From the NCBI RefSeq assembly GCF_001984105.1, contig NZ_MTQM01000009.1:1364001-1428000 (forward strand): a stretch of DNA of 64,000 nt, in the 5' to 3' direction. The notes below the pieces were generated by a model. It had not been told where the DNA came from. It searched no databases and saw only the letters and a list, made by a program, of their open reading frames with translations. Numbering within the stretch: position 1 is the first letter of the stretch; each line of letters starts with the position of its first letter. Shown in pieces: positions 17,321 through 25,568 of the stretch. A program made the translations under genes and the position numbers. The stretch comes from Microbacterium sp. CSI-V (GTDB lineage: Bacteria > Actinomycetota > Actinomycetes > Actinomycetales > Microbacteriaceae).

Positions 17321-18621
17321 AGACCACCGACCTGATCTCGACCGCGTTCTCGAACACGTTCCGCTCGAAGACGCGCACGATCCTCACCGTCCTGGCGATC
17401 TTCGTCGGTGCGTTCACGCTCACGCTGACGAACGGTCTGGGCACCGGAATCAACGGCTTCATCGACAGCACGGTGTCGTCGATCGGCGCCTCGAACGTGC
17501 TGACGGTGTCGAAGACCTCCACGAGCGACGCGACGTCCACGGACCCGCAGAAGTACGATCCGGATGCCATCGCCTCGGCGCAGACGAGCCCCGGTCGCCC
17601 CGGGGCGTCGAGCTCCGTGTCGGCACTGACCGACGACGACATCACCGCGATCGGGCAGATCGACGGGGTGGAGAGCGTGACCCCGGTCCGCTCCGCGACC
17701 ATCGACTACGTGCAGTACGACGGCGGCGACCGGTACGTCGCGTCGGCGGGCGGCATCATCGGCGGCCAGACGCCGCAGCTGTCGGTCGGCGTCGCTCCCG
17801 ACAACACCGCCGATGCGCTCGAGGTGGCGCTCCCCTCCGCGCTGGTCGCACCCCTGGGCTTCTCGGACGACGGCGACGCGGTGGGCAAGACCGTCACGAT
17901 CGCCGTGACGGATCCGCTGCGGACGCAGCACCTCGTCGAGGCGACCGTCACGGGCGTCACCCAGGAGGCGTTCACCACGGCGACGGCCCTCACGACGAAC
18001 ACCGCCCTCCAGGACGCGCTGTTCACCGCGCAGAACACCGGCGTGCCGCAGGACGAGCTCGACCGCTACGCCACCGCCAGCGTGACCGTGTCGTCGTCGG
18101 CGACTGCGGCCGAGATCGACGCCGTCAAGTCGTCGCTGTCGGATGCCGGCTACACCGGCCGCACCGTCGCCGATCAGCTCGGCACGTTCCAGGCCGTCAT
18201 CAACGGCATCGTGCTGGTGCTGAACGCCTTCGCGGTGATCGCGCTGCTGGCGGCGAGCTTCGGCATCGTCAACACCCTGCTGATGTCGGTGCAGGAGCGG
18301 ACGCGGGAGATCGGCCTCATGAAGGCCATGGGGATGGGCAGCGGGCGCGTGTTCTCGCTGTTCAGCCTGGAGGCGGTCGTGCTCGGGCTCCTCGGCAGCG
18401 TGCTGGGCGCCGTCGTGGCCATCGCCGTGGGCGTGCCCGTGAGCGCCGCCCTCACGCGGACGTTGTTCAGCGACCTCCCGGGGCTGCAGCTGATCGCCTT
18501 CGACCCCGTGTCGATCGTCGTGACGTCCCTGGTGATCATGGGGATCGCGTTCCTCGCCGGGAGCCTCCCCGCCGCGCGCGCCGCGCGGGCCGACCCGGTG
18601 GAGTCGCTGCGGTACGAGTGA
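17317..18621 (+). CDS. ABC transporter permease (MacB/FtsX family)
   Basis: 434-residue permease. One N-terminal membrane helix (about residues 20-42) is followed by a large extracellular MacB-type periplasmic-core domain of roughly 250 residues, rich in Asp, Ser and Thr. Three C-terminal helices form the FtsX domain, containing 'NTLLMSVQERTREIGLMKAMGM' in shortened form and ending 'ARAARADPVESLRYE'. This topology fits mechanotransmission-type exporters moving peptides, lipids or antibiotics. It is coupled to the ATPase and followed by a strong terminator. Confidence 0.9.
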   Translation: MKTTDLISTAFSNTFRSKTRTILTVLAIFVGAFTLTLTNGLGTGINGFIDSTVSSIGASNVLTVSKTSTSDATSTDPQKYDPDAIASAQTSPGRPGASSSVSALTDDDITAIGQIDGVESVTPVRSATIDYVQYDGGDRYVASAGGIIGGQTPQLSVGVAPDNTADALEVALPSALVAPLGFSDDGDAVGKTVTIAVTDPLRTQHLVEATVTGVTQEAFTTATALTTNTALQDALFTAQNTGVPQDELDRYATASVTVSSSATAAEIDAVKSSLSDAGYTGRTVADQLGTFQAVINGIVLVLNAFAVIALLAASFGIVNTLLMSVQERTREIGLMKAMGMGSGRVFSLFSLEAVVLGLLGSVLGAVVAIAVGVPVSAALTRTLFSDLPGLQLIAFDPVSIVVTSLVIMGIAFLAGSLPAARAARADPVESLRYE

Positions 18622-18629
18622 CCGTCACG

Positions 18630-18669
18630 ACGACAGGGCCCCGCGGTTCCGACCGCGGGGCCCTGTCGT
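18630..18669. terminator. Strong bidirectional terminator
   Basis: A 17-bp perfect stem (18630-18646 with 18653-18669) closes a six-base TTCCGA loop, 9 bases after the permease stop and just before the converging shikimate-dehydrogenase-like gene stop at 18671. It can serve both directions. Confidence 0.85.
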
Positions 18670-18670
18670 G

Positions 18671-19483
18671 TCAAGCGCGCGAGTGCGCCGAGGCCCGAGC
18701 GACCTGATCGGGCGTCGGCGTCACACCGGTGTAGCGGGTGAACTGGCCCGCCGCTTGGAGGGCGATGACCTCGGCGCCCGTGATGACGTTCCGCCCGGCC
18801 TCGCGCGCCGCGCGGATCAGCGGAGTCTCGGCGGGGAAGGCGACCACGTCGAACACGGTGGCCGCCGCGGCGATGTGCTCCGGCGAGAACGCCAGGGAGT
18901 CGGCATCCGCCCCGTTCATGCCGAGCGGTGTGACGTTGACGACGATGTCGGCTCCGGGCGCCGGGTCGTCGGGCACCCAACGGAAGCCGTAGGCGGCCGC
19001 GAGCGCGGGGCCCGCGTCGGGATTACGGGCCACGACGGTGAGATCCCTGAACCCTGCGCCGTGGAAGGCCGCGACGACGGCCTTGGCCATCCCGCCCGAT
19101 CCCCTCACGAGCACGGATGCCGCGGGGTCGAGCCGATGGCTCTCGATGAGGCTCGCGATCGCCTCGTAGTCGGTGTTGGAGGCCGTCAGCACTCCCCCGT
19201 CGTTCACGATCGTGTTGATCGATCCGATCGCGGCGGCGGAGTGCTCGATGTGGTCGACCAGCGGGATCACGGCCTCTTTGAACGGCATCGACACCGAGCA
19301 GCCGCGGATGCCGAGGGCGCGCACGCCGGCGATCGCTCCCGCGATGTCGGTGGTCGTGAACGCCTTGTAGACGAAATCGATCCCGAGCTCGGCGTACAGG
19401 AAGTTGTGGAATCGGGTTCCGATGTTCGACGGGCGACCCGCCAGGGAGATGCAGAGCGTGGTGTCCTTGCTCAGTTCGGGCAT
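18671..19483 (-). CDS. Shikimate 5-dehydrogenase-like protein
   Basis: 270-residue member of the shikimate/quinate dehydrogenase family. The N-terminal substrate domain shows 'SLAGRPSNIGTRFHN' and the catalytic Lys69 in 'SVSMPFKEAV'. The partner Asp105 is in 'SNTDYEA' (most AroE proteins have NTDxxG, so this one departs there). The Rossmann domain has 'GSGGMAKAV' (128-136). It reduces 3-dehydroshikimate or a related compound with NAD(P)H. Because of the divergent NTD motif and lone position it may be a paralogue rather than the housekeeping AroE. It begins with ATG 19483 after a GGAGGCC ribosome-binding site. Confidence 0.78.
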   Translation of the reverse strand: MPELSKDTTLCISLAGRPSNIGTRFHNFLYAELGIDFVYKAFTTTDIAGAIAGVRALGIRGCSVSMPFKEAVIPLVDHIEHSAAAIGSINTIVNDGGVLTASNTDYEAIASLIESHRLDPAASVLVRGSGGMAKAVVAAFHGAGFRDLTVVARNPDAGPALAAAYGFRWVPDDPAPGADIVVNVTPLGMNGADADSLAFSPEHIAAAATVFDVVAFPAETPLIRAAREAGRNVITGAEVIALQAAGQFTRYTGVTPTPDQVARASAHSRA

Positions 19484-19549
19484 GGTGGCCTCCGGGGTGC
19501 GCGGGCGATCCTTCGATCGTACGAGGCGGCGGACGCGCGCCGTGCGGGC

Positions 19550-20326
19550 CTACCCGCGCGCGAACGCCCCCGGCGTCACTCCCCACACGCGGCGGAAGTG
19601 CCGCGTCAGGTGCGCCTGGTCGTGGAAGCCGGTCCGGACAGCGACCTCGGCCGGGCGGCCTCCGTCGACCAGCAGCCGCCGCGCCGCGTCCACCCGGCGT
19701 GCGACGAGGTAGCGATGGGGCGCCATGCCGTACGCGCGCGAGAACTCGCGCACGAGGTGGCTGGGGTGCGCGCCCAGGTGCGCGGCCGCCGAGGCGATCG
19801 TGAACGACTCGGTGAAGCGGTCGTCGAGCATCCCACGCAGGCGCCGGGCGAGCGGCGCATCGCGGACGGCCGCGACCTCCGTGCCGGTGTGGGCGAGGAT
19901 CGCATCGCGGACCACCAGCAGCGCATGCTCGGCGGCCATCTCCTCCCCCGGGGACCGCAGGGCGGCGTGCACGCGCCGGGCGGCGGATTCCGCGGATCCT
20001 CTCCCCAGGGTGGGACGCCGGGACACGCGGTCGGCGGCGTCGTCGGGGAGCCAGTCGCGGCGCAGGTACAGCACCTGCTTGCGGTAGCCGGTGCCGGCGA
20101 CGGCCGACCGCCCGTCGTGCGGGATGCCGGGCGGCAGCAGCGTCAGGGCGCCGGGCGCGGCCCGGTGCGCGACCCGATCGAGGTCGTAGGTCACGGCGCC
20201 GCGGTCGACGAGCATCACGGCCCAGTCGTCGTGGGTGTGGAGCGGGTAGGCGTGGTCGAAGCTCGCGTGATAGACCTCGCGCAGGAACGGCACGTCCGGA
20301 TGCCACGCGCGCACCCGTTCGATCAT
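19550..20326 (-). CDS. AraC family transcriptional regulator
   Basis: 258-residue AraC regulator. The N-terminal cupin sensor domain carries 'HTHDDWAVMLVDRGAVTYDL' and 'LLPPGIPHDGR' strands. The C-terminal double HTH spans about residues 165-255 and ends in 'AVRTGFHDQAHLTRHFRRVWGVTPGAF'. It is divergent from a DUF2000 gene whose start is only 49 bases away, so it probably controls that gene and itself. The effector is unknown. ATG 20326 is chosen because cupin homology starts there; the frame is open further upstream only as an extension into the neighbour. Confidence 0.88.
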   Translation of the reverse strand: MIERVRAWHPDVPFLREVYHASFDHAYPLHTHDDWAVMLVDRGAVTYDLDRVAHRAAPGALTLLPPGIPHDGRSAVAGTGYRKQVLYLRRDWLPDDAADRVSRRPTLGRGSAESAARRVHAALRSPGEEMAAEHALLVVRDAILAHTGTEVAAVRDAPLARRLRGMLDDRFTESFTIASAAAHLGAHPSHLVREFSRAYGMAPHRYLVARRVDAARRLLVDGGRPAEVAVRTGFHDQAHLTRHFRRVWGVTPGAFARG

Positions 20327-20375
20327 GCAAGAAACGTACAAGACCGCGCGACGCCCGGGAGCGGACGCTGGAGGA

Positions 20376-20816
20376 ATGACCGACACGACCCCCTCCACCG
20401 CCCCGACGTTCGACACGAAGATCGTCGTGATCCTCGGCGACGACCTCGCCGCCTGGCAGGAGCTCAACGTCACCGCCTTCCTCGCCGCCGGCATCGCGAC
20501 GAGCGCCCCGGGCGTCGTGGGCGAGCCGTACCGCGACGCCGACGGCACCGAGTACCTCCCGATGCTGCGGCAGCCCGTCATCGTGCTCACCGGCGACGCC
20601 GCACTGCTGGCGCGCGCCCGCGCGAAGGCCGCCGCCCGCGACGACGTCGCCCTGGCGATCTACGCCCGCGAGCTCTTCGCCACGATGCACGACGACGCCA
20701 ACCGCGCGACCGTCGCCGCGATCGCCGCCGACGACCTCGACCTCGTCGGCCTGGCGCTGCGCGGTCCGAGGAACGTCATCGACCGCATCGCCAAGGGTGC
20801 GGTGTTCCACGCCTGA
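20376..20816 (+). CDS. DUF2000 domain protein
   Basis: 146-residue DUF2000 protein. It begins with the family's 'KIVVILGDDLAAWQELNVTAFLAAGI' strand-helix and contains 'EYLPMLRQPVIVLTGD', typical of this family of unknown function, thought to be PTH2-like in fold. GAGGA sits directly before ATG 20376. It is often found next to AraC regulators, as here, where it is divergent from one. No catalytic residues can be named. Confidence 0.8.
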   Translation: MTDTTPSTAPTFDTKIVVILGDDLAAWQELNVTAFLAAGIATSAPGVVGEPYRDADGTEYLPMLRQPVIVLTGDAALLARARAKAAARDDVALAIYARELFATMHDDANRATVAAIAADDLDLVGLALRGPRNVIDRIAKGAVFHA

Positions 20817-20835
20817 CCCGGGCGCGTCCGACAGG

Positions 20836-21324
20836 ATGGATGCCGTGCGCACGATGACCTTCACGACCCCCGAGTTGCTGCCGACCGTGGAGACGGCGAA
20901 GCACGAGATGTGGGAGTCGGGGGGAGAGTCGTTCACGATCGACGTGCCGCTGGATGCCGACGTGTCCGACGGCGCGGGAGGCGACGATCCGTTGCTGACC
21001 GTGCGGTGGCGGGACGCCGTCGTCCGCGTCATCGCCCACCGCGAGGTGGGCGTCATGACCGCCCGCGACTACGGCGCGGAGATGTTCGGGGTGGTCCGCG
21101 CGTTCGAACCCACGGGTGGCGACTTCGTCGGGAAATACGGTGATTTCGCCGGGGAGAGCGCTCCGGTCATGCGCGGCACGACCGGCGATCGCGCGCTCGT
21201 CGCGACGTGCGCGGCCCCGGGGGTGAACCGTCTCATCGTGATCGGCTCCTCGCCTACCGGAGATGAGGCATCGGCAGCCGAGGTGGAGACCGTGATCGCG
21301 TCCATCGCGCTCGTGTCGGCATAG
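20836..21324 (+). CDS. Hypothetical protein
   Basis: 162-residue protein of unknown function with no membrane segment. It looks like a mixed alpha/beta domain ('LTVRWRDAVVRVIAHREVG', 'RALVATCAAPGVNRLIVIGSS') and has a low-charge, Gly/Asp-rich middle. The start is uncertain: ATG 20836, GTG 20845 and ATG 20854 are all in frame with only weak ribosome-binding sites. It follows DUF2000 by about 20 bases and may be co-transcribed with it. Confidence 0.65.
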   Translation: MDAVRTMTFTTPELLPTVETAKHEMWESGGESFTIDVPLDADVSDGAGGDDPLLTVRWRDAVVRVIAHREVGVMTARDYGAEMFGVVRAFEPTGGDFVGKYGDFAGESAPVMRGTTGDRALVATCAAPGVNRLIVIGSSPTGDEASAAEVETVIASIALVSA

Positions 21325-21415
21325 TCGCACGGCGCGGCCGCGCACAGCGGCCGGCGACTGCGCGCCCCGGCGCAACCCCGTCGTACCCCGGCCGGCGACC
21401 TGACAGGCTGGGCGT

Positions 21416-22405
21416 GTGAAGTCGTTCCGATGCCGCGTGTGCGCTGCTCCCCTCCACTTCGAGAACTCGGTGTGCGTGTCCTGCGGGACGCCGCTCGGTT
21501 TCTCCCGCGGCGAAGCCGAGATCGTCCCGGTCGACCAGAGCGGTCGGTACGTCGACTCCGCCGGGCTCGTCTGGCACGTCTGCCGCAACCTCGATCTGTC
21601 GGGGTGCACGTGGCTGGCGGCGCTCGAGGGCGGCCAGTGCTCGGCGTGCGATCTCACCCGGGTGCGCCCGAACGACGCCGATCTCGAGGGCCTCTCGCAA
21701 TACCCGGTGGCCGAGCGCGCCAAGCGCTGGCTGCTGTTCGAACTCGACCGGCTCGGGTTCGAGATCGTCGGGAAGGCCGACGACCCGGAACGGGGACTGT
21801 GCTTCGACCTGCTGTCGAGCGTGGCCGAAGATGTCGTGATCGGACACGACGAGGGCGTCATCACGATCGATCTGGCCGAGAGCGACGACACCTACCGCGT
21901 GAAGATGCAGAAGCAGCTCGGCGAGCCCTACCGCACGATGCTCGGCCACTTCCGCCACGAGGTGGGTCACTACATCGAGTGGGTGCTCGTCGAGGGGACC
22001 GACCGCATCGCCCGCGCCCGCGAGCTCTTCGGCGACGAGACCGCCGACTATCAGGCCGAGATCGACCGGCATTACTCGGAGGGGCCGCCGAAGGACTGGC
22101 CCGAGCGCTACATCTCCACCTACGCCACGATGCACCCCTACGAAGACTTCGCCGAGACGTGGGCGCACTACCTCCACATCACGGACACGCTCGAGACGGC
22201 GACGGCCTACGGACTGATCACGGTCGCCGGCGTCGACGCCTTCTCCCTCTTCCGCGACGTCGTCACCGGGGTGTGGATGCCACTGGCCACCTCCCTCAAC
22301 ACGATCAACCGTTCGATGGGGAAGGACGACCTCTACCCCTTCGTCATCCCGGAGCCGGTGCTGGACAAGCTGGAGTTCGTCGCGTCGCTCCGCCCGGCGC
22401 GCTGA
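21416..22405 (+). CDS. Zinc-ribbon putative zinc-binding metallopeptidase
   Basis: 329-residue protein. The N-terminus has two Cys4 clusters, Cys6-Cys9-Cys20-Cys23 and Cys56-Cys64-Cys75-Cys78, consistent with zinc ribbons. The catalytic domain has HEVGH at residues 181-185 (HExxH zinc-protease motif) inside 'MLGHFRHEVGHYIEW', and 'DFAETWAHYLH' near residue 245 likely supplies a third ligand. This matches the bacterial 'putative zinc-binding metallopeptidase' family, whose substrate is not established. GTG start at 21416. No signal peptide. Confidence 0.85.
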   Translation: MKSFRCRVCAAPLHFENSVCVSCGTPLGFSRGEAEIVPVDQSGRYVDSAGLVWHVCRNLDLSGCTWLAALEGGQCSACDLTRVRPNDADLEGLSQYPVAERAKRWLLFELDRLGFEIVGKADDPERGLCFDLLSSVAEDVVIGHDEGVITIDLAESDDTYRVKMQKQLGEPYRTMLGHFRHEVGHYIEWVLVEGTDRIARARELFGDETADYQAEIDRHYSEGPPKDWPERYISTYATMHPYEDFAETWAHYLHITDTLETATAYGLITVAGVDAFSLFRDVVTGVWMPLATSLNTINRSMGKDDLYPFVIPEPVLDKLEFVASLRPAR

Positions 22406-22449
22406 CGGCGGCGACGGAGCCGGATGAGACTCGGGAGTAGCGTGGAGGG

Positions 22450-22908
22450 GTGACCGAACCCCAGTGGCATCCCTCGGACGACGGCATCAACTTCCACACG
22501 CGCAAGTGGGTCAAGCCCGAAGACCTCAACGCCAACGGCACGCTGTTCGGCGGCAGCCTGCTGCGCTGGATCGATGAAGAGGCCGCGATCTACGCGATCA
22601 TCCAGCTGGGCAACTACCGGGTGGTCACCAAGCTCATCTCGGAGATCAACTTCGAGGCATCCGCTCTGCAGGGCGATCTGATCGAGATGGGGCTCACCGC
22701 GACGCACTTCGGTCGCACGTCGCTGACGATGCGCGCGGTCGTGCGGAACATGATCACGCGCAAGAGGATCCTCACGATCGAGCGCCTCGTGTTCGTGAGC
22801 GTCGACGAAGACGGCAAGCCCAAGCCGCATGGCTACACCGCCATCACGTACGACCGCGATCGCATGCCGCACGAGCACCCCGCGACCGGGAGCATCCGGC
22901 TCGATTAG
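22450..22908 (+). CDS. Acyl-CoA thioesterase (YciA-like hotdog)
   Basis: 152-residue single hotdog-fold thioesterase. 'NANGTLFGGSLLRWIDEEAAIYA' is the signature of the acyl-CoA hydrolase (YciA/BACH) group, with the catalytic Asp in 'RWIDE'. It would hydrolyse acyl-CoA to free acid and CoA in the cytoplasm. GTG start. It lies 44 bases after the metallopeptidase and 47 before the dienelactone hydrolase gene on the same strand. Chain-length preference cannot be read from sequence. Confidence 0.87.
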   Translation: MTEPQWHPSDDGINFHTRKWVKPEDLNANGTLFGGSLLRWIDEEAAIYAIIQLGNYRVVTKLISEINFEASALQGDLIEMGLTATHFGRTSLTMRAVVRNMITRKRILTIERLVFVSVDEDGKPKPHGYTAITYDRDRMPHEHPATGSIRLD

Positions 22909-22955
22909 TCGCTCGCACCGCCCCTGGCCCGGCGCGGGGGTGATCTACTGAGCCC

Positions 22956-23744
22956 ATGACCACGGAGCTCCTGGCCGGATGGAACGTCTCGCCGTTCACG
23001 CACGACGGCATCACCCACGACGTCTACCGCCGCGGGGACGGCCCCGGCGTCATCCTGATCCCCGAGATCCCCGGCGCCACGCCCGCGGTGATCGCGCTCG
23101 GCCAGCGATTGGTCGCGGCGGGATTCCACGTCGTCCTCCCGTCGATCATCGGGACGCCGGGGCGACCGGTGAGCGGTGGCTACCTCGCCGGTTCCGCTCT
23201 GCGCATGTGCGTCTCGCGGGAGTTCGCGGCGTTCGCCCGCCGCGCCGGCCGCCCGATCGCGGGATTCCTCCGCGCCCTGGCCCGTGACGTGCACGCCCAA
23301 CACGGTGGCCCCGGCGTCGGCGTCATCGGGATGTGCTTCTCCGGCGGCTTCGCGCTGGCGACGGCGGCCGATGCCAGCGTGCTCGCGCCGGTCGTCTCCC
23401 AGCCCGCGGTGCCCCCGGCGATCGGGGCCGGACGCTCGGCGACCGGTCTGAGCCCCACCGAAGAGGCGGCGGTCCGCCGCCGCGCGGGCGACGGGCTCTG
23501 CGCTCTGGGTTTGCGGTTCACCGACGACCGGAGCGTTCCGGCGGAGCGTTTCGCGGCGTTCGAGCGGCTGCTCGGCGAGGGGTGGCGGGCGTTCGAGATC
23601 GACTCCTCCCCCGGAAATGCCGACGGCATCCCCGCGAACGCGCACTCCGTCCTCACGGACGCGTCGGCCACCGTGCAGGGGCACCCCACCCATCGCGCGA
23701 ACGAGCTGGTCGTCGAGTTCCTCCGCGAGCGCCTCGCCGGCTGA
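22956..23744 (+). CDS. Dienelactone hydrolase family protein
   Basis: 262-residue alpha/beta hydrolase of the dienelactone hydrolase family. The nucleophile motif reads GMCFSGG, so the nucleophile is Cys, as in true dienelactone hydrolases. An Asp lies in 'TDDRSVP' and the His in 'ANAHSVLTD' completes the triad. The N-terminal 'GVILIPEIPGATP' strand-loop is typical. It may act on dienelactone-like intermediates or other esters. Its stop overlaps a short inverted repeat leading to the copper-binding gene. Confidence 0.83.
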   Translation: MTTELLAGWNVSPFTHDGITHDVYRRGDGPGVILIPEIPGATPAVIALGQRLVAAGFHVVLPSIIGTPGRPVSGGYLAGSALRMCVSREFAAFARRAGRPIAGFLRALARDVHAQHGGPGVGVIGMCFSGGFALATAADASVLAPVVSQPAVPPAIGAGRSATGLSPTEEAAVRRRAGDGLCALGLRFTDDRSVPAERFAAFERLLGEGWRAFEIDSSPGNADGIPANAHSVLTDASATVQGHPTHRANELVVEFLRERLAG

Positions 23745-23745
23745 T

Positions 23746-23761
23746 CACTCTCCTGAGAGTG
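23746..23761. promoter_or_regulatory. Perfect short-spaced inverted repeat, possible operator
   Basis: CACTCTC-CT-GAGAGTG has two perfect 7-bp arms separated by 2 bases. It begins just after the dienelactone hydrolase stop and lies about 95 bases upstream of the Met/Cys-rich gene. The tiny spacer does not suit a terminator loop but suits a dimeric repressor or metal-sensor operator. No regulator gene is adjacent. Confidence 0.35.
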
Positions 23762-23853
23762 CTGTCGCCCTCGGAGCCTCGCGCGTAACATTCCGTCACA
23801 GAAGCACCCGACGGCGAGACCTCGCCATTCACGCGACGATACGGGAGACCCGG

Positions 23854-24255
23854 ATGGACACCATGATGATGATGAAGTCGATGCCCATGGGCGAGATGAC
23901 CATGGACATGGATGCCATGCAGGAATGCCTGCAGTCGATGAACGCCTGCGCGATGGCGGCGGCCATGTGCGCCGGCAGCGACATGATGCACGGCGCCGAG
24001 ATGGCGAAGTGCTGCACCATGTGCTCGAACATGGTCGAGATGGCCCAGGCGACGATGCACATGATGATGCGCCCCGCCGGCATGGACATGGACGTGATGA
24101 AGGCCATGATGATGGCCTGCATGACCATGGGCAAGGCGTGCGCCGACGAGTGCCGCATGCACGCCGACATGGACGAGATGTGCCGCTACTGCGCCATGGC
24201 GTGCGACGACTTGGTCATGAAGTGCGAGGCCATGATGGCCTCGATGGCCGCCTGA
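23854..24255 (+). CDS. Met/Cys-rich four-helix copper-binding protein (Csp3/DUF326-like)
   Basis: 133-residue protein with 40 Met (about 30 percent) and 13 Cys. Cys occurs in repeating spaced pairs on predicted helices (QECL, NAC, MCAG, KCC-TMC, MAC, KAC-DEC, EMC-RYC, MAC, KC). This is the pattern of cytosolic copper-storage proteins (Csp3) and the four-helix-bundle copper-binding family, where Cys lines the bundle core and binds many Cu(I). The Met content is much higher than I would expect for that family. There is no signal peptide, so it should be cytosolic. ATG 23854 follows a GGGAG ribosome-binding site. Confidence 0.75.
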   Translation: MDTMMMMKSMPMGEMTMDMDAMQECLQSMNACAMAAAMCAGSDMMHGAEMAKCCTMCSNMVEMAQATMHMMMRPAGMDMDVMKAMMMACMTMGKACADECRMHADMDEMCRYCAMACDDLVMKCEAMMASMAA

Positions 24256-24332
24256 CGCCCCTCGGCGGCGCGGCCCCCGCCCCGGGGTCGCGCCCCGACG
24301 ACCTGAGTCGCGGCGACGCCCGAGCATTTCCT

Positions 24333-24356
24333 GACCGATGCTTCATTAATTCGGTC
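24333..24356. promoter_or_regulatory. Inverted repeat upstream of the AraC gene
   Basis: GACCGA (24333-24338) and TCGGTC (24351-24356) flank an AT-rich 12-base centre. The left part, TTTCCTGACCGAT, matches the paaK upstream site at 35432-35444 almost exactly, so this may be a weak site for the same TetR repressor and place the AraC gene in the phenylacetate regulon. The right flank differs from the paa palindromes. Confidence 0.4.
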
Positions 24357-24428
24357 GGCCGACGTAAAATCAACGAACGCCGCACCCGAGCGGCACAGAC
24401 GTGACCACGCAATGACGCGAGGAGTGCC

Positions 24429-25463
24429 GTGTCCGCCGACGCCGTTGAGCCCGACTCCCCTCTCTCCCCCGCATCCGGGCGCACCCTCGTCGAGTGTTCC
24501 CGCTCCAGCCTGGCACCCACCTCGCCGACGTCCGCGTTCGATCTGTGGACGGATGCCGTGAGCCGGAGCTTCGTGCCGCTGCGTGCCCACGCCGCCGGAC
24601 CCGAGGAACGCGCACGCTTCGAGGGGCGACTCATCGCCCAGCCCCTCGGTCCCACGTTCACGAGCACCGTCTCGGGGCGCGCGGTGCGGGTGAGTCGGGG
24701 GCGGGGCGAGATCGCCCGCGACGACCCCGGGCACATCAAGCTCGGGCTGCAGCTCCACGGCCGCAGCACCATCAGTCAGGACGGCCGGGACGCGGTGCTC
24801 ACGCCCGGCGACTTCGCACTGTACGACACCACTCGGCCGTACGCCCTCGACTTCGGATCCACGTTCCGCATGTTCGTGGTGATGTTCCCCGTCGAAGCCC
24901 TGCGATTCGATCGGGGGCACCTGGGCAGCGTCACCGCGTCGCGCTTCTCCGGTCGGGACGGCCTCGGCGGCATCGTCTCGACGTTCCTGCACTCGCTGAG
25001 CGAAGCGCTCGACCGGGACGCCCTCAGCAACCGCCTGCCTCTCGCCGACGCCGTCTTCGATCTGCTCACCGCCGCGCTCGGCGAACGCCTCGACCTCGCG
25101 CACGGCACGCCCGAGGACGTGCGCCGGCGCGCGATGTTCCTGCGCATCGAATCCTTCATCGCCGATCATCTGGGCGATCCCGATCTCACCGTCGCGAGCA
25201 TCGCGACGGCGCACCACATCTCGGTGCGCGCGCTGCAGAAGCTCTTCGAGGAGCGCGACGCGACCGTCAGCGGGTGGATCCGCCGCGCGCGGCTGGACGC
25301 CATCCGCCGTGACCTGGGGAATCCCGCCCTCGCCCAGAAGCCGATCGCGAGCATCGGCGCCCGATGGGGATTCGCGGATGCCGCGGCCTTCGCCCGCTCC
25401 TTCCGCCAGGAGTTCGGCTCGACCCCCAGCGACTACCGTTCGCAGTCGACCCGGGCCTCCTGA
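24429..25463 (+). CDS. AraC family regulator with AraC_binding_2 domain (FeaR-like)
   Basis: 344-residue regulator. Residues about 40-215 form a cupin-like AraC_binding_2 domain ('IKLGLQLHGRSTISQDGRDAVLTPGDFALYDTTRPYALDF'-like segment). The C-terminal HTH_18 contains 'VASIATAHHISVRALQKLFEE' and ends 'FADAAAFARSFRQEFGSTPSDYR'. This architecture is shared with FeaR/NphR-type activators of aromatic amine and phenol catabolism. It is next to a GMC oxidoreductase and close to an aldehyde dehydrogenase and the paa genes, suggesting control of upstream aromatic alcohol/aldehyde steps (inference). GTG 24429 follows GAGGAG. Confidence 0.85.
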   Translation: MSADAVEPDSPLSPASGRTLVECSRSSLAPTSPTSAFDLWTDAVSRSFVPLRAHAAGPEERARFEGRLIAQPLGPTFTSTVSGRAVRVSRGRGEIARDDPGHIKLGLQLHGRSTISQDGRDAVLTPGDFALYDTTRPYALDFGSTFRMFVVMFPVEALRFDRGHLGSVTASRFSGRDGLGGIVSTFLHSLSEALDRDALSNRLPLADAVFDLLTAALGERLDLAHGTPEDVRRRAMFLRIESFIADHLGDPDLTVASIATAHHISVRALQKLFEERDATVSGWIRRARLDAIRRDLGNPALAQKPIASIGARWGFADAAAFARSFRQEFGSTPSDYRSQSTRAS

Positions 25464-25510
25464 CCCGCGCGGGCGAACCGGTCTTCTCCGCGTCTCCCGG
25501 ACGCGACGAG

Positions 25511-25555
25511 ACCGCGTCCCCCGAACCCGCACACGTGCGGTCCGGGGGACGCGGT
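25511..25555. terminator. Bidirectional terminator between AraC and GMC genes
   Basis: The 13-base arms ACCGCGTCCCCCG (25511-25523) and CGGGGGACGCGGT (25543-25555) pair perfectly, with an inner CCGCAC/GTGCGG stem. It lies between converging stops at 25463 and 25569. Confidence 0.82.
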
Positions 25556-25568
25556 GTTCGAGGCCGGC

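Noticed and set aside
15277..17931. Long minus-strand open frame running upstream of the response regulator into the ABC genes
   Set aside because: Only the part from GTG 15276 to 14611 is a protein with motifs; the rest is antisense to the histidine kinase region frame and to the ABC transporter genes.
21325..21415. Separate small gene or operator between the hypothetical protein and the metallopeptidase
   Set aside because: Ninety-one bases with no palindrome or coding character.
22905..23693. 262-codon minus-strand frame opposite the dienelactone hydrolase
   Set aside because: Arg/Gly/Asp-rich antisense frame without motifs; the plus strand has the Cys-Asp-His hydrolase triad.
23653..24327. 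Strikingly His-rich minus-strand open frame, at first sight a metal-binding protein
   Set aside because: It is the complement of the Met-rich gene: ATG codons read backwards as CAT (His). The plus-strand protein has the copper-binding Cys pattern and a ribosome-binding site.
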